NCBI RefSeq assembly: GCF_002954705.1
Contig: NZ_MSCO01000003.1
Coordinates: 103,405 to 167,404 of the forward strand
Length of the DNA: 64,000 nucleotides
Source: Aliivibrio sifiae
GTDB taxonomy: Bacteria > Pseudomonadota > Gammaproteobacteria > Enterobacterales > Vibrionaceae
Reading direction: 5' to 3'
The position numbers and the translations under genes are program-made. Below are positions 27,549-36,609 of the stretch, in pieces (position 1 is the first letter of the stretch; the number at the start of each line of letters is the position of its first letter). The notes beneath the pieces were generated by a model. It was not told where the DNA came from, did not search any database, and was given only the letters and a program-made list of their open reading frames with translations.

Positions 27549-28922
27549 ATGTCAAATCAACAAATAGTATGGGACCAAGAGATCATTGAGAAGTATAACT
27601 ACTCAGGTCCACGTTACACCTCTTACCCAACCGCTTTAGAGTTTCACGAAGCTTATACTCCTGCTGAATTCGATATGGCGTGTACTCAGTACCCTGAGCG
27701 CCCATTGTCTCTTTATATTCATATCCCATTCTGCCACAAGCTATGCTATTTCTGTGGCTGTAATAAAGTGATTACTCGTCATCACCATAAAGCGGATATT
27801 TATTTAGATTCACTAGAACTAGAAATCCGTCAGCGTGCAGCACTGTTTACTGAACGTAAAGTAACGCAATTGCATTTTGGTGGTGGTACGCCTACCTTTT
27901 TAACTAAGGTGCAATTTACGCGTCTTATGAATTTATTACGTGATGAGTTTAACTTTGAAGAAGGCGCAGAGATCAGCATTGAAGTTGACCCGCGTGAAAT
28001 TGAATTGGATATGCTTGATCATCTACGTGATGAAGGCTTCAACCGTTTAAGTATTGGTGTACAAGATTTCAATAAAGAAGTTCAGCTTTTGGTTAACCGC
28101 GATCAAGATGAAGATTTTATTATCTCTATGGTACAACGAGCAAAAGACTTAGGTTTCCGCTCAACCAATCTTGATTTGATTTACGGCCTACCAAAGCAAT
28201 CTGCAGAATCTTTAGCGTTAACCATTAAGCGTGTGCTTGAGATGGAACCGGGTCGTTTGTCTGTGTTTAACTACGCACACATGCCAACTTTGTTTGCCGC
28301 TCAACGTAAGATTAAAGACGCTGACTTACCAGCACCCGCTGAGAAGTTAGTCATGTTGCAAGAAACCATCGAGAACTTAACAGGCGCAGGCTACCAGTTT
28401 ATCGGTATGGATCACTTTGCACTACCTGATGATGAACTAGCAGTTGCACAACGTGAAGGCATTCTTCACCGTAACTTCCAAGGGTACACCACTCAAGGTG
28501 AGTGTGACTTATTGGGGATGGGCGTATCAGCTATCTCAATGATTGGCGACAGCTATGCACAGAACAAAAAAGACTTAAAAGAATACTACGCTCAGGTTGA
28601 TGAAAAACGTCACGCTCTGTGGCGTGGTGTTGCGCTTGACCAAGATGATTTAATTCGTCGTGAAGTAATCAAACAACTTATCTGTAATTTCACACTAGAT
28701 ACCAAAGCGATTGAAGCGGAGTTTAATTTAGACTTTGATAAATACTTTGCTGAAGACATTAAATTGCTGCAAACGTTTATTAACGATGAATTAGTGACAA
28801 TGCATGAAGGGCGTATTGATGTTGAATTACGCGGTCGTTTATTGATCCGTAATATTTGTATGTGTTTTGATAAGTACTTACGAGACCGTGCGCGTCAGCA
28901 GCAGTTTTCTAGAGTTATCTAA
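27549..28922 (+). CDS. hemN: Oxygen-independent coproporphyrinogen III dehydrogenase
   Basis: Radical-SAM enzyme that decarboxylates two propionates of coproporphyrinogen III to give protoporphyrinogen IX without oxygen. The 457 residues match E. coli HemN closely. The 4Fe-4S ligands are Cys62, Cys66 and Cys69 with the extra Cys71 (CHKLCYFCGC), at the E. coli positions. The SAM-binding GGGTPTFL and the N-terminal substrate segment YNYSGPRYTSYPTA are present, so this is a true HemN and not an HemW-like homologue. It follows the yihI operon by 106 bases. No FNR box was recognised upstream. Confidence 0.97.
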   Translation: MSNQQIVWDQEIIEKYNYSGPRYTSYPTALEFHEAYTPAEFDMACTQYPERPLSLYIHIPFCHKLCYFCGCNKVITRHHHKADIYLDSLELEIRQRAALFTERKVTQLHFGGGTPTFLTKVQFTRLMNLLRDEFNFEEGAEISIEVDPREIELDMLDHLRDEGFNRLSIGVQDFNKEVQLLVNRDQDEDFIISMVQRAKDLGFRSTNLDLIYGLPKQSAESLALTIKRVLEMEPGRLSVFNYAHMPTLFAAQRKIKDADLPAPAEKLVMLQETIENLTGAGYQFIGMDHFALPDDELAVAQREGILHRNFQGYTTQGECDLLGMGVSAISMIGDSYAQNKKDLKEYYAQVDEKRHALWRGVALDQDDLIRREVIKQLICNFTLDTKAIEAEFNLDFDKYFAEDIKLLQTFINDELVTMHEGRIDVELRGRLLIRNICMCFDKYLRDRARQQQFSRVI

Positions 28923-28990
28923 GAGCGGATAAAACGGTGAAGAGCGGTCCTATGGTCCTGTGAAAACCTAATTGTTTGTTTAAGAATTTG

Positions 28991-29026
28991 AAACCGTAGG
29001 TGTTGATGCACCTGCGGTTTTTTTTG
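28991..29026 (+). terminator. Rho-independent terminator after hemN
   Basis: AAACCGTAGGTG and CACCTGCGGTTT form a 12-bp stem around TTGATG, followed by a T run. Confidence 0.9.
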
Positions 29027-29030
29027 GAAG

Positions 29031-29167
29031 CTAGAAACTATACGCTGCGCTAACTAGAGGCTATAAGAGCTAGTACGGTTGATGTGAATCGCCTTTATTA
29101 CATCGTCAGTGCTTTTGTTTTTATAGTTTCTAGAGCGAAGCGTTCTAGTTAGCGCAACGTATAGTCT
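29031..29167. repeat. Palindromic repeat family A, full copy 1
   Basis: The 137-bp unit begins CTAGAAACTATACGCTGCG and ends with the reverse complement of a similar arm (GCGCAACGTATAGTCT). Inside the right arm is a small hairpin, CTAGAGCGAAGCGTTCTAG. The central 50 or so bases differ from the other copies. It lies between the hemN terminator and the end of the asnC-like gene, and its right end abuts that gene's stop codon. Confidence 0.85.
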
Positions 29168-29629
29168 TTACGGCTTCACATTCCTACTGATCGGATTCTG
29201 CAACGAAATCAGCGTCTCTGTTGATTGCACTTCTTCAATCGCCTGTAGCTTGTCAATCAATACAAATTGAAGCTCTTGAATACTCTTACACATCAGTTTC
29301 ACGAAGATATTGTAAGCGCCAGTCGTGTAGTACGCTTCGACCACTTCTTCTAAGGCATCTAATTTAGCGAGAGCTGAGTGATAATCACGAGCTGCGTATA
29401 AATTAATACCAATAAAACAACACACATCGTAACCTAAGGTTTTAGGATTCACGATAACTTCAGTGCCTTCGATGATTTTTGCCGATTTCATCTTTTCAAT
29501 TCGTACATGGATAGTTGCAGGGCTAACGTCAAAGCGCTTAGCTAATTCAGCGTAAGGGGTTCGAGCATCATTCATCAAGGCTTGTAGAATTGCTCGGTCA
29601 AGATCATCGATTTTACTAGTGTTGTTCAT
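29168..29629 (-). CDS. asnC: AsnC/Lrp-family transcriptional regulator
   Basis: Small ligand-responsive DNA-binding protein. The 153 residues have an N-terminal helix-turn-helix (DDLDRAILQALMNDARTPY, recognition helix in FDVSPATIHVRIEKMK) and a C-terminal RAM effector domain (DVCCFIGINLYAARDYHSA, YYTTGAYNIFVKLMCKS). The ending STETLISLQNPISRNVKP is close to E. coli AsnC, which senses asparagine and controls asnA, so I assign asnC rather than lrp. No asnA gene is adjacent, so its target must be elsewhere. The stop codon touches a palindromic repeat element. It is divergent from rsmJ. Confidence 0.9.
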   Translation of the reverse strand: MNNTSKIDDLDRAILQALMNDARTPYAELAKRFDVSPATIHVRIEKMKSAKIIEGTEVIVNPKTLGYDVCCFIGINLYAARDYHSALAKLDALEEVVEAYYTTGAYNIFVKLMCKSIQELQFVLIDKLQAIEEVQSTETLISLQNPISRNVKP

Positions 29630-29781
29630 GAGGTGCTTTATCCCTGTACCTAAAAGTATCTAACTATTTAAACTACCCTAAGATAAAGCGTTCAGCGAGC
29701 ACTTTATCTAGTCGTTTTTATTAATATCTATTACCATAGGCGCTTGTTGTTCCTAATTGATTGAGCCTGTTGGAGTACCCT

Positions 29782-30564
29782 GTGCAAATAGTGTTATTGT
29801 GTGAAGACCAAACCCGTAAACCTGAGTTAGAGGCGATTGCCGCTCGCTGGGGGTTAACGCATGACGAAGAGAATGTTTTTGCATTGGTATTAACCACAGA
29901 GCAGCTTGAGCTACGAAAAAGAGATGAATCTAAACTCGGTGCAATATTTGTAGATTTAGTTTCAGGTGCGGTTGGGCATCGCCGTAAATTTGGTGGTGGT
30001 AAAGGGCAGTCAATAGCAAAAGCAGTTGGATTGAATAAAGGGGCAACTCCGATTGTTCTCGATGGTACGGCTGGATTAGGCCGTGATGCGTTTGTATTAG
30101 CTTCTTTGGGTTGTAAAGTGCAAATGGTAGAGCGTCACCCTGTGGTTGCAGCTTTGCTTGATGATGGGTTAGCCCGTGCAAAACAAGATGCAGATATTGG
30201 GGCGTGGGTTTCTGAGCGAATGTCTTTGTTGCATGCGTCGAGTCATGATGCACTAGCTCAATTAATGGCTCAAGATGATTTTGTTCAGCCTGACGTGGTT
30301 TACCTTGACCCAATGTACCCGCACCCAGAAAACAAAAAGAAAAGCGCATTAGTAAAAAAAGAGATGCGAGTTTTTCAATCATTAGTAGGTGCAGATAATG
30401 ATGCCGATGCATTGTTAGCGCCGGCATTATTAATGGCAACCAAACGTGTTGTTGTTAAACGACCTGATTACGCTGAATGGCTAGATAATCAAAAGCCATC
30501 AATGGCAATCGAAACGAAAAAGAACCGTTTCGACGTGTATGTAAATGCAGGTATGAAGTCTTAG
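29782..30564 (+). CDS. rsmJ: 16S rRNA (guanine-1516-N2) methyltransferase
   Basis: SAM-dependent enzyme that modifies G1516 of 16S rRNA. GTG 29782 is chosen as start because GGAG precedes it by 6 bases and the protein then opens [25 protein letters not shown], as expected; a TTG at 29761 is less likely. The 260 residues contain [17 protein letters not shown], the SAM-binding [19 protein letters not shown], and the catalytic [10 protein letters not shown]. The last 4 bases overlap the convergent uspA gene. The rsmJ-uspA-uspB-yhiN cluster is also found in E. coli. Confidence 0.94.
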   Translation: MQIVLLCEDQTRKPELEAIAARWGLTHDEENVFALVLTTEQLELRKRDESKLGAIFVDLVSGAVGHRRKFGGGKGQSIAKAVGLNKGATPIVLDGTAGLGRDAFVLASLGCKVQMVERHPVVAALLDDGLARAKQDADIGAWVSERMSLLHASSHDALAQLMAQDDFVQPDVVYLDPMYPHPENKKKSALVKKEMRVFQSLVGADNDADALLAPALLMATKRVVVKRPDYAEWLDNQKPSMAIETKKNRFDVYVNAGMKS

Positions 30565-30986
30565 TCTTTAAATGGCACAACCAATACATCAATTGGGCAG
30601 GTATTAATAACTTGTCTGGTTGATGATAATAACTTACTCCAGAAATCTTGGTGATGACCACACACGACAAGGTCGACATCAAGATTATCAATAGCCTCAC
30701 ATAATTCATTACTTAAATCGCCACTGCTGACCAATGTTTTATGAATAGGGTACTCAGCAAACTCAACCAAGTGCTTCATTGCTTCTTTCGAGGCTTCCAT
30801 CGCTTGGTGCTGTGTTTCAGCAAGGTTGATATCAATTAAGCCGGTATATAGTTCTGCATAGCTCACATCAATGTGAATAAAAGAAACTTTAGCCTCTAGC
30901 GCTTTGGCTAAGCCCGCAGCTTTAGTGACCAATGATTTACTCTCTTCTGTTAAATCGACAGCGACAAGAATATGTTGGTAACTCAT
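30561..30986 (-). CDS. uspA: Universal stress protein A
   Basis: Cytosolic homodimer induced by growth arrest and many stresses; its biochemical role is still unclear. The protein begins [20 protein letters not shown] and has 141 residues, near the E. coli length. An AGGAG ribosome site lies 7 bases before ATG 30986, which rules out the longer frame. The carboxyl end ([14 protein letters not shown]) is typical of the UspA subfamily, which lacks the ATP-binding G-x2-G-x9-G-S/T of UspFG. It converges on rsmJ with a 4-base overlap and is divergent from ftnA. Confidence 0.95.
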   Translation of the reverse strand: MSYQHILVAVDLTEESKSLVTKAAGLAKALEAKVSFIHIDVSYAELYTGLIDINLAETQHQAMEASKEAMKHLVEFAEYPIHKTLVSSGDLSNELCEAIDNLDVDLVVCGHHQDFWSKLLSSTRQVINTCPIDVLVVPFKD

Positions 30987-31168
30987 GATGTTTCTCCTAT
31001 AAATCCAATATGGAATCTGTTCATAAACATAGATTAGCACCAGATCTATTCTTTTTTTGTCGTTTAGATCTCGTTCTGATTGATGATTATTGATTAATCA
31101 AGTCATGGGTGAGTTATGTTATAGTTGTATGAATTTTGAATGTAAATAGCTCATAAAGGAACCTGAAT

Positions 31169-31696
31169 ATGTTAGCTAAAACGATGATCGATCATCTAAA
31201 TGCACAAATTAACCTAGAATTTTTCTCATCTAACCTATACTTACAAATGAGTGCTTGGTGTGAAGGTAAAGGATTTGATGGTGCTGCGTCATTTTTTAGA
31301 GCGCATGCAACAGAAGAAATGGAACATATGCAGCGTCTATTTACTTATGTAAGTGAGACGGGAGCAATGCCTATTTTAGGAGCGATTGAAGCACCACAAT
31401 CAGAGTTTTCTGGTTTAGGTGATGTATTTCGTACCACGCTAGAGCATGAGCAAATGATCACACAAGAGATCAATAAACTGGCTCATGTAGCCTTTACTTC
31501 TCAAGATTACTCAACGTTTAATTTTCTTCAGTGGTATGTAGCAGAGCAGCATGAAGAAGAGAAATTATTCAAAGGTATTTTAGATAAAATTGACTTGGTA
31601 GGTGAAGACGGTAAAGCGTTATTCTTTATCGATAAAGATTTAGCGGTATTAGCAAAATCTGGCTCTACATCTATTATGGATAACACTGCTGGGTAA
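31169..31696 (+). CDS. ftnA: Non-haem ferritin
   Basis: Forms a 24-subunit shell that oxidises and stores iron. The 175-residue sequence starts [38 protein letters not shown] and keeps the ferroxidase ligands: Glu17 in NLEFFSS, the EEMEHM pair near 49-53, and Glu/Gln positions in [10 protein letters not shown] and the C-terminal [10 protein letters not shown]. The ribosome site AAAGGA is well placed. With ryhB elsewhere in the window it is part of the iron economy. There is no obvious Fur box before it. It sits between divergent uspA and co-directional uspB. Confidence 0.96.
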   Translation: MLAKTMIDHLNAQINLEFFSSNLYLQMSAWCEGKGFDGAASFFRAHATEEMEHMQRLFTYVSETGAMPILGAIEAPQSEFSGLGDVFRTTLEHEQMITQEINKLAHVAFTSQDYSTFNFLQWYVAEQHEEEKLFKGILDKIDLVGEDGKALFFIDKDLAVLAKSGSTSIMDNTAG

Positions 31697-31800
31697 GTTT
31701 CACCCCACATGTAGTAAGCGCGTAATATCTTCTATAGATACATAAGCGCATAGGGTCGTTACTTTCCTAAGCACACAGAACAAGTATGTCAGAGGTGATT

Positions 31801-32139
31801 ATGATAAGTGGCGACCTTATATTATTAGCATTATTTTCAGTAACGGGTATCAATATTATTCGTTATTTGAGCACATTAAAAACACTCCTTTTTGTGATGA
31901 AAGAAGCCCACCCAATGCTATACCAACAGGTGGATGGCCGAGGTTTCTTTACTACTCACGGTAACATCGGTAAACAAACCAAACTATTTCAGTATCTCTG
32001 GCAAGAAGAGTACCTGGATCATTACGACACACTCTTTGTCTTCAAATGTGAAAAAGCACGTTATTTATTTATGCTCTCTAGTGCGTTGCTGCTCGTAAGT
32101 GTAGCGGTGTTTTTCTTAGTAATTAGTTTGGGCATCTAG
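31801..32139 (+). CDS. uspB: Universal stress protein B
   Basis: Small inner-membrane protein with two predicted membrane segments; in E. coli it is induced by RpoS in stationary phase and affects ethanol tolerance. ATG 31801 gives 112 residues, near the 111 of E. coli, and has GAGG 5 bases before; the upstream ATG 31786 would add five residues. Hydrophobic segments are at about 5-22 and 90-110. The loop contains the conserved LYQQVDGRGFFTTHGN and the charged EYLDHYD. The yhiN gene follows closely. Confidence 0.93.
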   Translation: MISGDLILLALFSVTGINIIRYLSTLKTLLFVMKEAHPMLYQQVDGRGFFTTHGNIGKQTKLFQYLWQEEYLDHYDTLFVFKCEKARYLFMLSSALLLVSVAVFFLVISLGI

Positions 32140-32189
32140 CGCCGATAATAGTACACTCCCTGCCAATTGAATTTGTGGTTGAGAGTGAC

Positions 32190-33374
32190 ATGAAAAAAGT
32201 AGACGTAGTAGTTATCGGTGCCGGTGCTGCGGGATTAATTTGTGCAGCAGAAGCAGGTAAGAGGGGCCGCAGTGTATTAGTGGTTGATCATGCTAAAAAA
32301 CCTGGCCGAAAAATCCTGATTTCAGGTGGTGGTCGCTGTAATTTTACTAACTACGATGTTACTGCTCATAACTATGTTTGTAAGAATGCGCATTTTGTAA
32401 AGTCTGCATTATCTCAATACACTAACTGGGATTTCATTTCATTGATTTCTAAGTACGGTATTGAATTTGAAGAACGCGATCATGGACAATTATTTTGCGT
32501 TGATTCAGCGAAAGAGATTGTCGATATGCTGCTTAAAGAATGTGAATTGGCGGGTGTTAATTACCGTTACCGTTGTGCTATCTCAGACGTTATTAAGAAA
32601 GACTCTGGTTTCTCATTAAAATTAGATACCGATACTATTGAATGTGAGTCTCTTGTTGTTGCAACAGGAGGTTTATCTATGCCTAAACTTGGAGCTACTC
32701 CGTTTGGTTATCAATTAGCAGAGCAATTTGGTTTGGCTATGATACCGACAACGGCTGGTCTTGTTCCATTTACCCTTCATAAAGAAGATAAAGAGGCTTT
32801 TTCTGAGCTATCAGGGATAGCAATCCCTGTTGTTGTAGAATCAGAAAGTGGTGATTCTTTTAAAGAAAACTTACTCTTTACCCACCGTGGTTTATCTGGC
32901 CCATCTATTTTACAAATATCTTCATATTGGAACGCAGGTCAAAAAGTAATAATAGATCTATTACCTAATGACGACTTATCTGAAGAATTAGATAAGATGC
33001 GTGAAGTCCATCCAAATCAAAGTGTTAAAAACTCATTAGCTAAGCTTTTACCAAAAAGAGTCGTAGAAACGTTATTAAATAAGACGATTTTTCAAGAACG
33101 CTCTTTGAAGCAAGTGAATCATAAAGAGCAAGAGCAATTGTGTTCTTTAATTCATCAATGGAAAGTATTACCAAATGGTACTGAAGGGTATCGTACGGCC
33201 GAAGTCACTCTTGGCGGTGTCGATACAGATGAATTGTCATCAAAAACAATGGAATCAAAAAAAGTATCTGGTTTATACTTCGTTGGAGAGGTGATGGATG
33301 TGAGTGGGTGGCTTGGTGGCTATAATTTCCAATGGGCATGGTCAAGTGGTTACGTTGCCGGGATCAATGTGTAA
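32190..33374 (+). CDS. yhiN: HI0933/YhiN-family flavoprotein oxidoreductase
   Basis: A FAD-binding protein of the HI0933-like family with no established reaction. The 394-residue protein from ATG 32190 has the dinucleotide-binding VVIGAGAAGLICAAEAG at 6-22, then KPGRKILISGGGRCNFTN, a second FAD signature near residue 50 that defines the family. It ends with VGEVMDVSGWLGGYNFQWAWSSG, the C-terminal FAD motif. A GTG at 32175 would add five residues. It starts 50 bases after uspB, the same neighbour relation as in E. coli where yhiN lies near uspA/uspB. Confidence 0.92.
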   Translation: MKKVDVVVIGAGAAGLICAAEAGKRGRSVLVVDHAKKPGRKILISGGGRCNFTNYDVTAHNYVCKNAHFVKSALSQYTNWDFISLISKYGIEFEERDHGQLFCVDSAKEIVDMLLKECELAGVNYRYRCAISDVIKKDSGFSLKLDTDTIECESLVVATGGLSMPKLGATPFGYQLAEQFGLAMIPTTAGLVPFTLHKEDKEAFSELSGIAIPVVVESESGDSFKENLLFTHRGLSGPSILQISSYWNAGQKVIIDLLPNDDLSEELDKMREVHPNQSVKNSLAKLLPKRVVETLLNKTIFQERSLKQVNHKEQEQLCSLIHQWKVLPNGTEGYRTAEVTLGGVDTDELSSKTMESKKVSGLYFVGEVMDVSGWLGGYNFQWAWSSGYVAGINV

Positions 33375-33487
33375 GCTTATCGAATTATTGTTAAGTTAAT
33401 ATTGACTGATTCTGGAAGTAGAGGTGCGTACCTATTTTTGTGCAGCGTATTAAACAGGTGTTTACAATAATAAGGGCTTAATTAACA

Positions 33488-35974
33488 ATGCAAACTCTCT
33501 CGTTTAGTGTTCAAGGACTTAAACAACTTAAAGAGGAGTGTGATTCCCTATCTATAGAGCTGGGAACTGCGTGTTTAATTCAACTATTTTCTTCTCAACA
33601 ACCAGAGATTGTTGATGAATATTATGCTTACCTACAGCATTTTTTCCCTAATTCTGAGGTGATTGGACTTAGCGTCATTCATTCAAGTATTGGTGCTTCT
33701 ATTTTTACTGATTCAACCGTAATCAGTGTTTCTATTCTCAATGTATCTCAGCTTACTTCTGCTTCTGTTTTCCATTCTCAAGATGAAAATCGCGTCGGTC
33801 ATCATCTATTAAAACGACTCTCTATTGGTGATGCAACAAAAGCGATCATTGCTTTTGGTTGTCATGGTTCAGCAAGCAATTACCCTCTTTTTGATGCCTT
33901 TTCTGAGCATGAGAATCAAGTACCAGTCTCTGGAGGTGTTGCTGCGGATACTGGAAAAGGAACGTGGGTATTTTTAAATGGTCAATTTTACCATGACCAA
34001 ATTGTTGCCGTTGCATTGCATGGTGAGCAGTTACAAGCGTGGTCTGAGGCGTTTGTTGAATGGAACCCAATTGGTAAGCGCTTTCGCATTACTTCCTCAG
34101 AAGGTAACGTTGTAAAAACGATAGATAATATTTTAGCGTATGACTTTTACTGCAAGTATCTCTCAGATAAAAAATCGACGCAGCTAAGTCAAATCCAAGC
34201 CTTTCCTTTAATGCAAGAAGAAGATACTGCGCGTCACATTAATGCGGTTGAAGAAATAACAGAAGAGGGTTACCTTAAATTTGCTTCAGCTGTACCTGTC
34301 GGCAAAGAAGTGAGGTTATGCTATTACCATCCTTCTCTAACTCAAGAGCAAGTAAATCAAGGAGCTATGAGGCTCGCCCAAAAGCAGCCTGAGTCTATTT
34401 TCATTTATAATTGTGAATCTCGAATAGAAAGCAGCTCTGAGTCAACAGAACTACAAACTTTTTCTGATATTGGCCCTTGCCAAGGGATCTATGGTATGGG
34501 GGAGTTTTTCCGCTCTCATAAGCAATTAATTTTGCACCATAGCTTAACGTATTTGGCATTAAGAGAATCCGAATTAACAGCAATGGACTCTTTATATTCT
34601 CATTCACCGAGAGAGCATAATTTAACGCCGTTATTTTCATTAATAAAAAACTCAATTCAAGACGTTGACCAGATGACGCTTGCGATGGAGAAAAAGATTA
34701 GTGACCAATCCATGCGTTTAATGCATACCTATCGTACGGATCGACGTACGGGGTTATTCAATCGAATGGTTTTAAAAGAGCGTCTTGAAAGCATTACTCG
34801 AACTGATCATTTACTGTCTTTTAAGTTAACTAATTTAAGTCAAGTGAATGAAAAGTATGGCTATCAGGTTGGGGATAAATTACTGCAAGACGTAAGTCAT
34901 TACTTAGATACTCACTTATCCGATGCAGTTCATACACCAATAGAGCTTTATAGTATTGGTATTGCTGAATGGGGAGTCGTATTTAATAGTGATACTAATA
35001 GTGAAGTGCTTCGTAAGTACATTACTGATTTTATAGAAGATATTGAGCACTTCAGTTTTGAGCCTTATGGACTTAGTGATGTCGATTATCTTAGTGTTTC
35101 TATTTCAGGCGGTCTGATCAGTCGTCGAGATTTTATAAACACTGCCGTAGAAGAATTAATTTTGAAGACGGTAGAAGCTCGTCGAATTGCGATGCGTAGA
35201 AATCGCCATCTGTGTAATGCGCGTGATTTATTAAAAGAAGAACGTTTACGTCAAAGCCAATTAGATTGGTTAACAAGCGTCAACCGAGCGATTTCTCAGA
35301 AAGGCGTTTTAGTGTATGGGCAGCCAATTTTTAGTGCTGGTAGCCATGAGCTAGTCTCTACAGAGTGTTTAATGCGTATTTGTGAAAATGGACAGGTGTT
35401 TGCTCCGGGGCAGTTTTTACCTGCGGTTGAGGGAACTCATCTTTATACCCGTTTAAGCAGAGAAATGATCACTCGTACGTTTGAAATCATGCAATCGAAT
35501 AATATGGATTTTTCAATCAACCTCTCTCCTCAAGACTTAATGAGTGACCGAACATTGGATTTGTTAGAATCATCTGTCATTCGTTTGGATAATCCTTTTC
35601 GAGTGGGGTTTGAAGTATTAGAAACAGAACAAATTCAGGATTATGACCGTATGATTGAGGTATGTAATCACTTTAAACGTTTAGGGGCTCGTATTATTGT
35701 TGATGATTTTGGTTCGGGCTATTCTAACGTTGATGAGATCATGAAATTAGAGCCTCAAGTGATTAAGCTTGATGGGTCGATTATTAAGAATGTACATCAA
35801 GATAAGCGTCAGCGTTTGATATCTCAGCAAATGGTACAGCTTTGTCATGCACTAGAAGCCAAAGTGGTGGCTGAATTTGTGCATAACAAAGAAGTTTGTG
35901 ACATTGTTGAAGACATGGGAGTTGATTACTTACAAGGGTACTTCTTAGGTGCACCTAAGTCGCTCATGTCATAA
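33488..35974 (+). CDS. FIST sensor protein with degenerate GGDEF and EAL domains
   Basis: An 828-residue predicted c-di-GMP phosphodiesterase. The N-terminal half (about 20-370) is a FIST_N/FIST_C sensory pair, recognisable by FSSQQPEIVDEYYAYLQ, GLSVIHSSIG, PVSGGVAADTGKG and a C-terminal IYGMGEFFRSHKQ. FIST domains are thought to bind small ligands such as amino acids. A GGDEF-type domain follows from about 412 (RTDRRTGLFNRMVL), but the active-site loop reads IAEWG at 492-496, so cyclase activity is not expected. The EAL domain has TECLMR at 625-630 (ECL variant), NLSPQDL, EVLETEQ, DDFGSGYSN and KLDGSI, so catalysis may be kept. No membrane span is seen. It ends 12 bases before the convergent DTW gene. 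Confidence 0.9.
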   Translation: MQTLSFSVQGLKQLKEECDSLSIELGTACLIQLFSSQQPEIVDEYYAYLQHFFPNSEVIGLSVIHSSIGASIFTDSTVISVSILNVSQLTSASVFHSQDENRVGHHLLKRLSIGDATKAIIAFGCHGSASNYPLFDAFSEHENQVPVSGGVAADTGKGTWVFLNGQFYHDQIVAVALHGEQLQAWSEAFVEWNPIGKRFRITSSEGNVVKTIDNILAYDFYCKYLSDKKSTQLSQIQAFPLMQEEDTARHINAVEEITEEGYLKFASAVPVGKEVRLCYYHPSLTQEQVNQGAMRLAQKQPESIFIYNCESRIESSSESTELQTFSDIGPCQGIYGMGEFFRSHKQLILHHSLTYLALRESELTAMDSLYSHSPREHNLTPLFSLIKNSIQDVDQMTLAMEKKISDQSMRLMHTYRTDRRTGLFNRMVLKERLESITRTDHLLSFKLTNLSQVNEKYGYQVGDKLLQDVSHYLDTHLSDAVHTPIELYSIGIAEWGVVFNSDTNSEVLRKYITDFIEDIEHFSFEPYGLSDVDYLSVSISGGLISRRDFINTAVEELILKTVEARRIAMRRNRHLCNARDLLKEERLRQSQLDWLTSVNRAISQKGVLVYGQPIFSAGSHELVSTECLMRICENGQVFAPGQFLPAVEGTHLYTRLSREMITRTFEIMQSNNMDFSINLSPQDLMSDRTLDLLESSVIRLDNPFRVGFEVLETEQIQDYDRMIEVCNHFKRLGARIIVDDFGSGYSNVDEIMKLEPQVIKLDGSIIKNVHQDKRQRLISQQMVQLCHALEAKVVAEFVHNKEVCDIVEDMGVDYLQGYFLGAPKSLMS

Positions 35975-35986
35975 CATAATAGAACG

Positions 35987-36607
35987 CTACTCTTCTGACT
36001 TTTTATGGGCATCGAGAAATTGATGCCCACTGCGTTCTGCTTGAAATACGGTTAGAAAGCGTTCGTAATAATGAGCAATCGCTTGAGCATGTTCAGGTTC
36101 TTTGACCATGTCTAATATTTCAATTCCTGCTTCGCAAGTACACAAATTACCTTCACTTTGATTTCGACGTAAATGATAACAAGAAGTTGTCGTTGCCTGT
36201 ATTTCGAGGCAAGGTAAGTGTTTAAGCCAAGGGGTCTTATTGACCATTTTCTTCGCTTCTTGCCATGTAGCATCTAAAAAAATAAAAAGCTGTTTCTTGT
36301 TTGAAGAATGGCGAATTGGGTAATCGCCGCTTAACGTAGAAACCTCATTTGGAAATAATAACCAAGTTTCAGTATCCTCCTGATTTATTTTTTTAATTAA
36401 AGTTTCAGGGTGTTCTTTTCTTTTCCATAAATAGCTTTTGGCATTAGGTAGGCTATTTAATAATAAACGGCCCGTATTGGTCAGTTTATTCATCTCGTTT
36501 TCGTGATAAAGCAAGGCAAATTCAACCTGTGAATTTAAGGTTGGTTGATGGTCGCAGATGCAATTATGTATAAAGCCACATCTTGAGCAAGGATCTTTTT
36601 TGTCCAT
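35987..36607 (-). CDS. DTW-domain protein, probable tRNA-uridine aminocarboxypropyltransferase
   Basis: DTW-domain enzymes transfer the 3-amino-3-carboxypropyl group of SAM to uridine in tRNA (acp3U); E. coli YfiP/TapT is the reference. This 206-residue protein has the N-terminal cysteine cluster CSRCGFIHNCIC expected for zinc, the signature LDATWQEAKKMVNKTPWL near 127 and a C-terminal LDMVKEPEHAQAIAHYYERFL. Cysteines in the TCEAGIEIL segment are also usual. It is somewhat short for the family, and whether it is the TapT orthologue or a paralogue cannot be settled here. It lies 2 bases from the lipoprotein gene on the same strand and is probably co-transcribed after it. Confidence 0.82.
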   Translation of the reverse strand: MDKKDPCSRCGFIHNCICDHQPTLNSQVEFALLYHENEMNKLTNTGRLLLNSLPNAKSYLWKRKEHPETLIKKINQEDTETWLLFPNEVSTLSGDYPIRHSSNKKQLFIFLDATWQEAKKMVNKTPWLKHLPCLEIQATTTSCYHLRRNQSEGNLCTCEAGIEILDMVKEPEHAQAIAHYYERFLTVFQAERSGHQFLDAHKKSEE

Positions 36608-36609
36608 TG

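Noticed and set aside
31081..31110. FNR box near ftnA (TTGATTAATCAA)
   Set aside because: The palindrome has only 2 bases between TTGAT and ATCAA instead of 4, so it does not fit FNR spacing.
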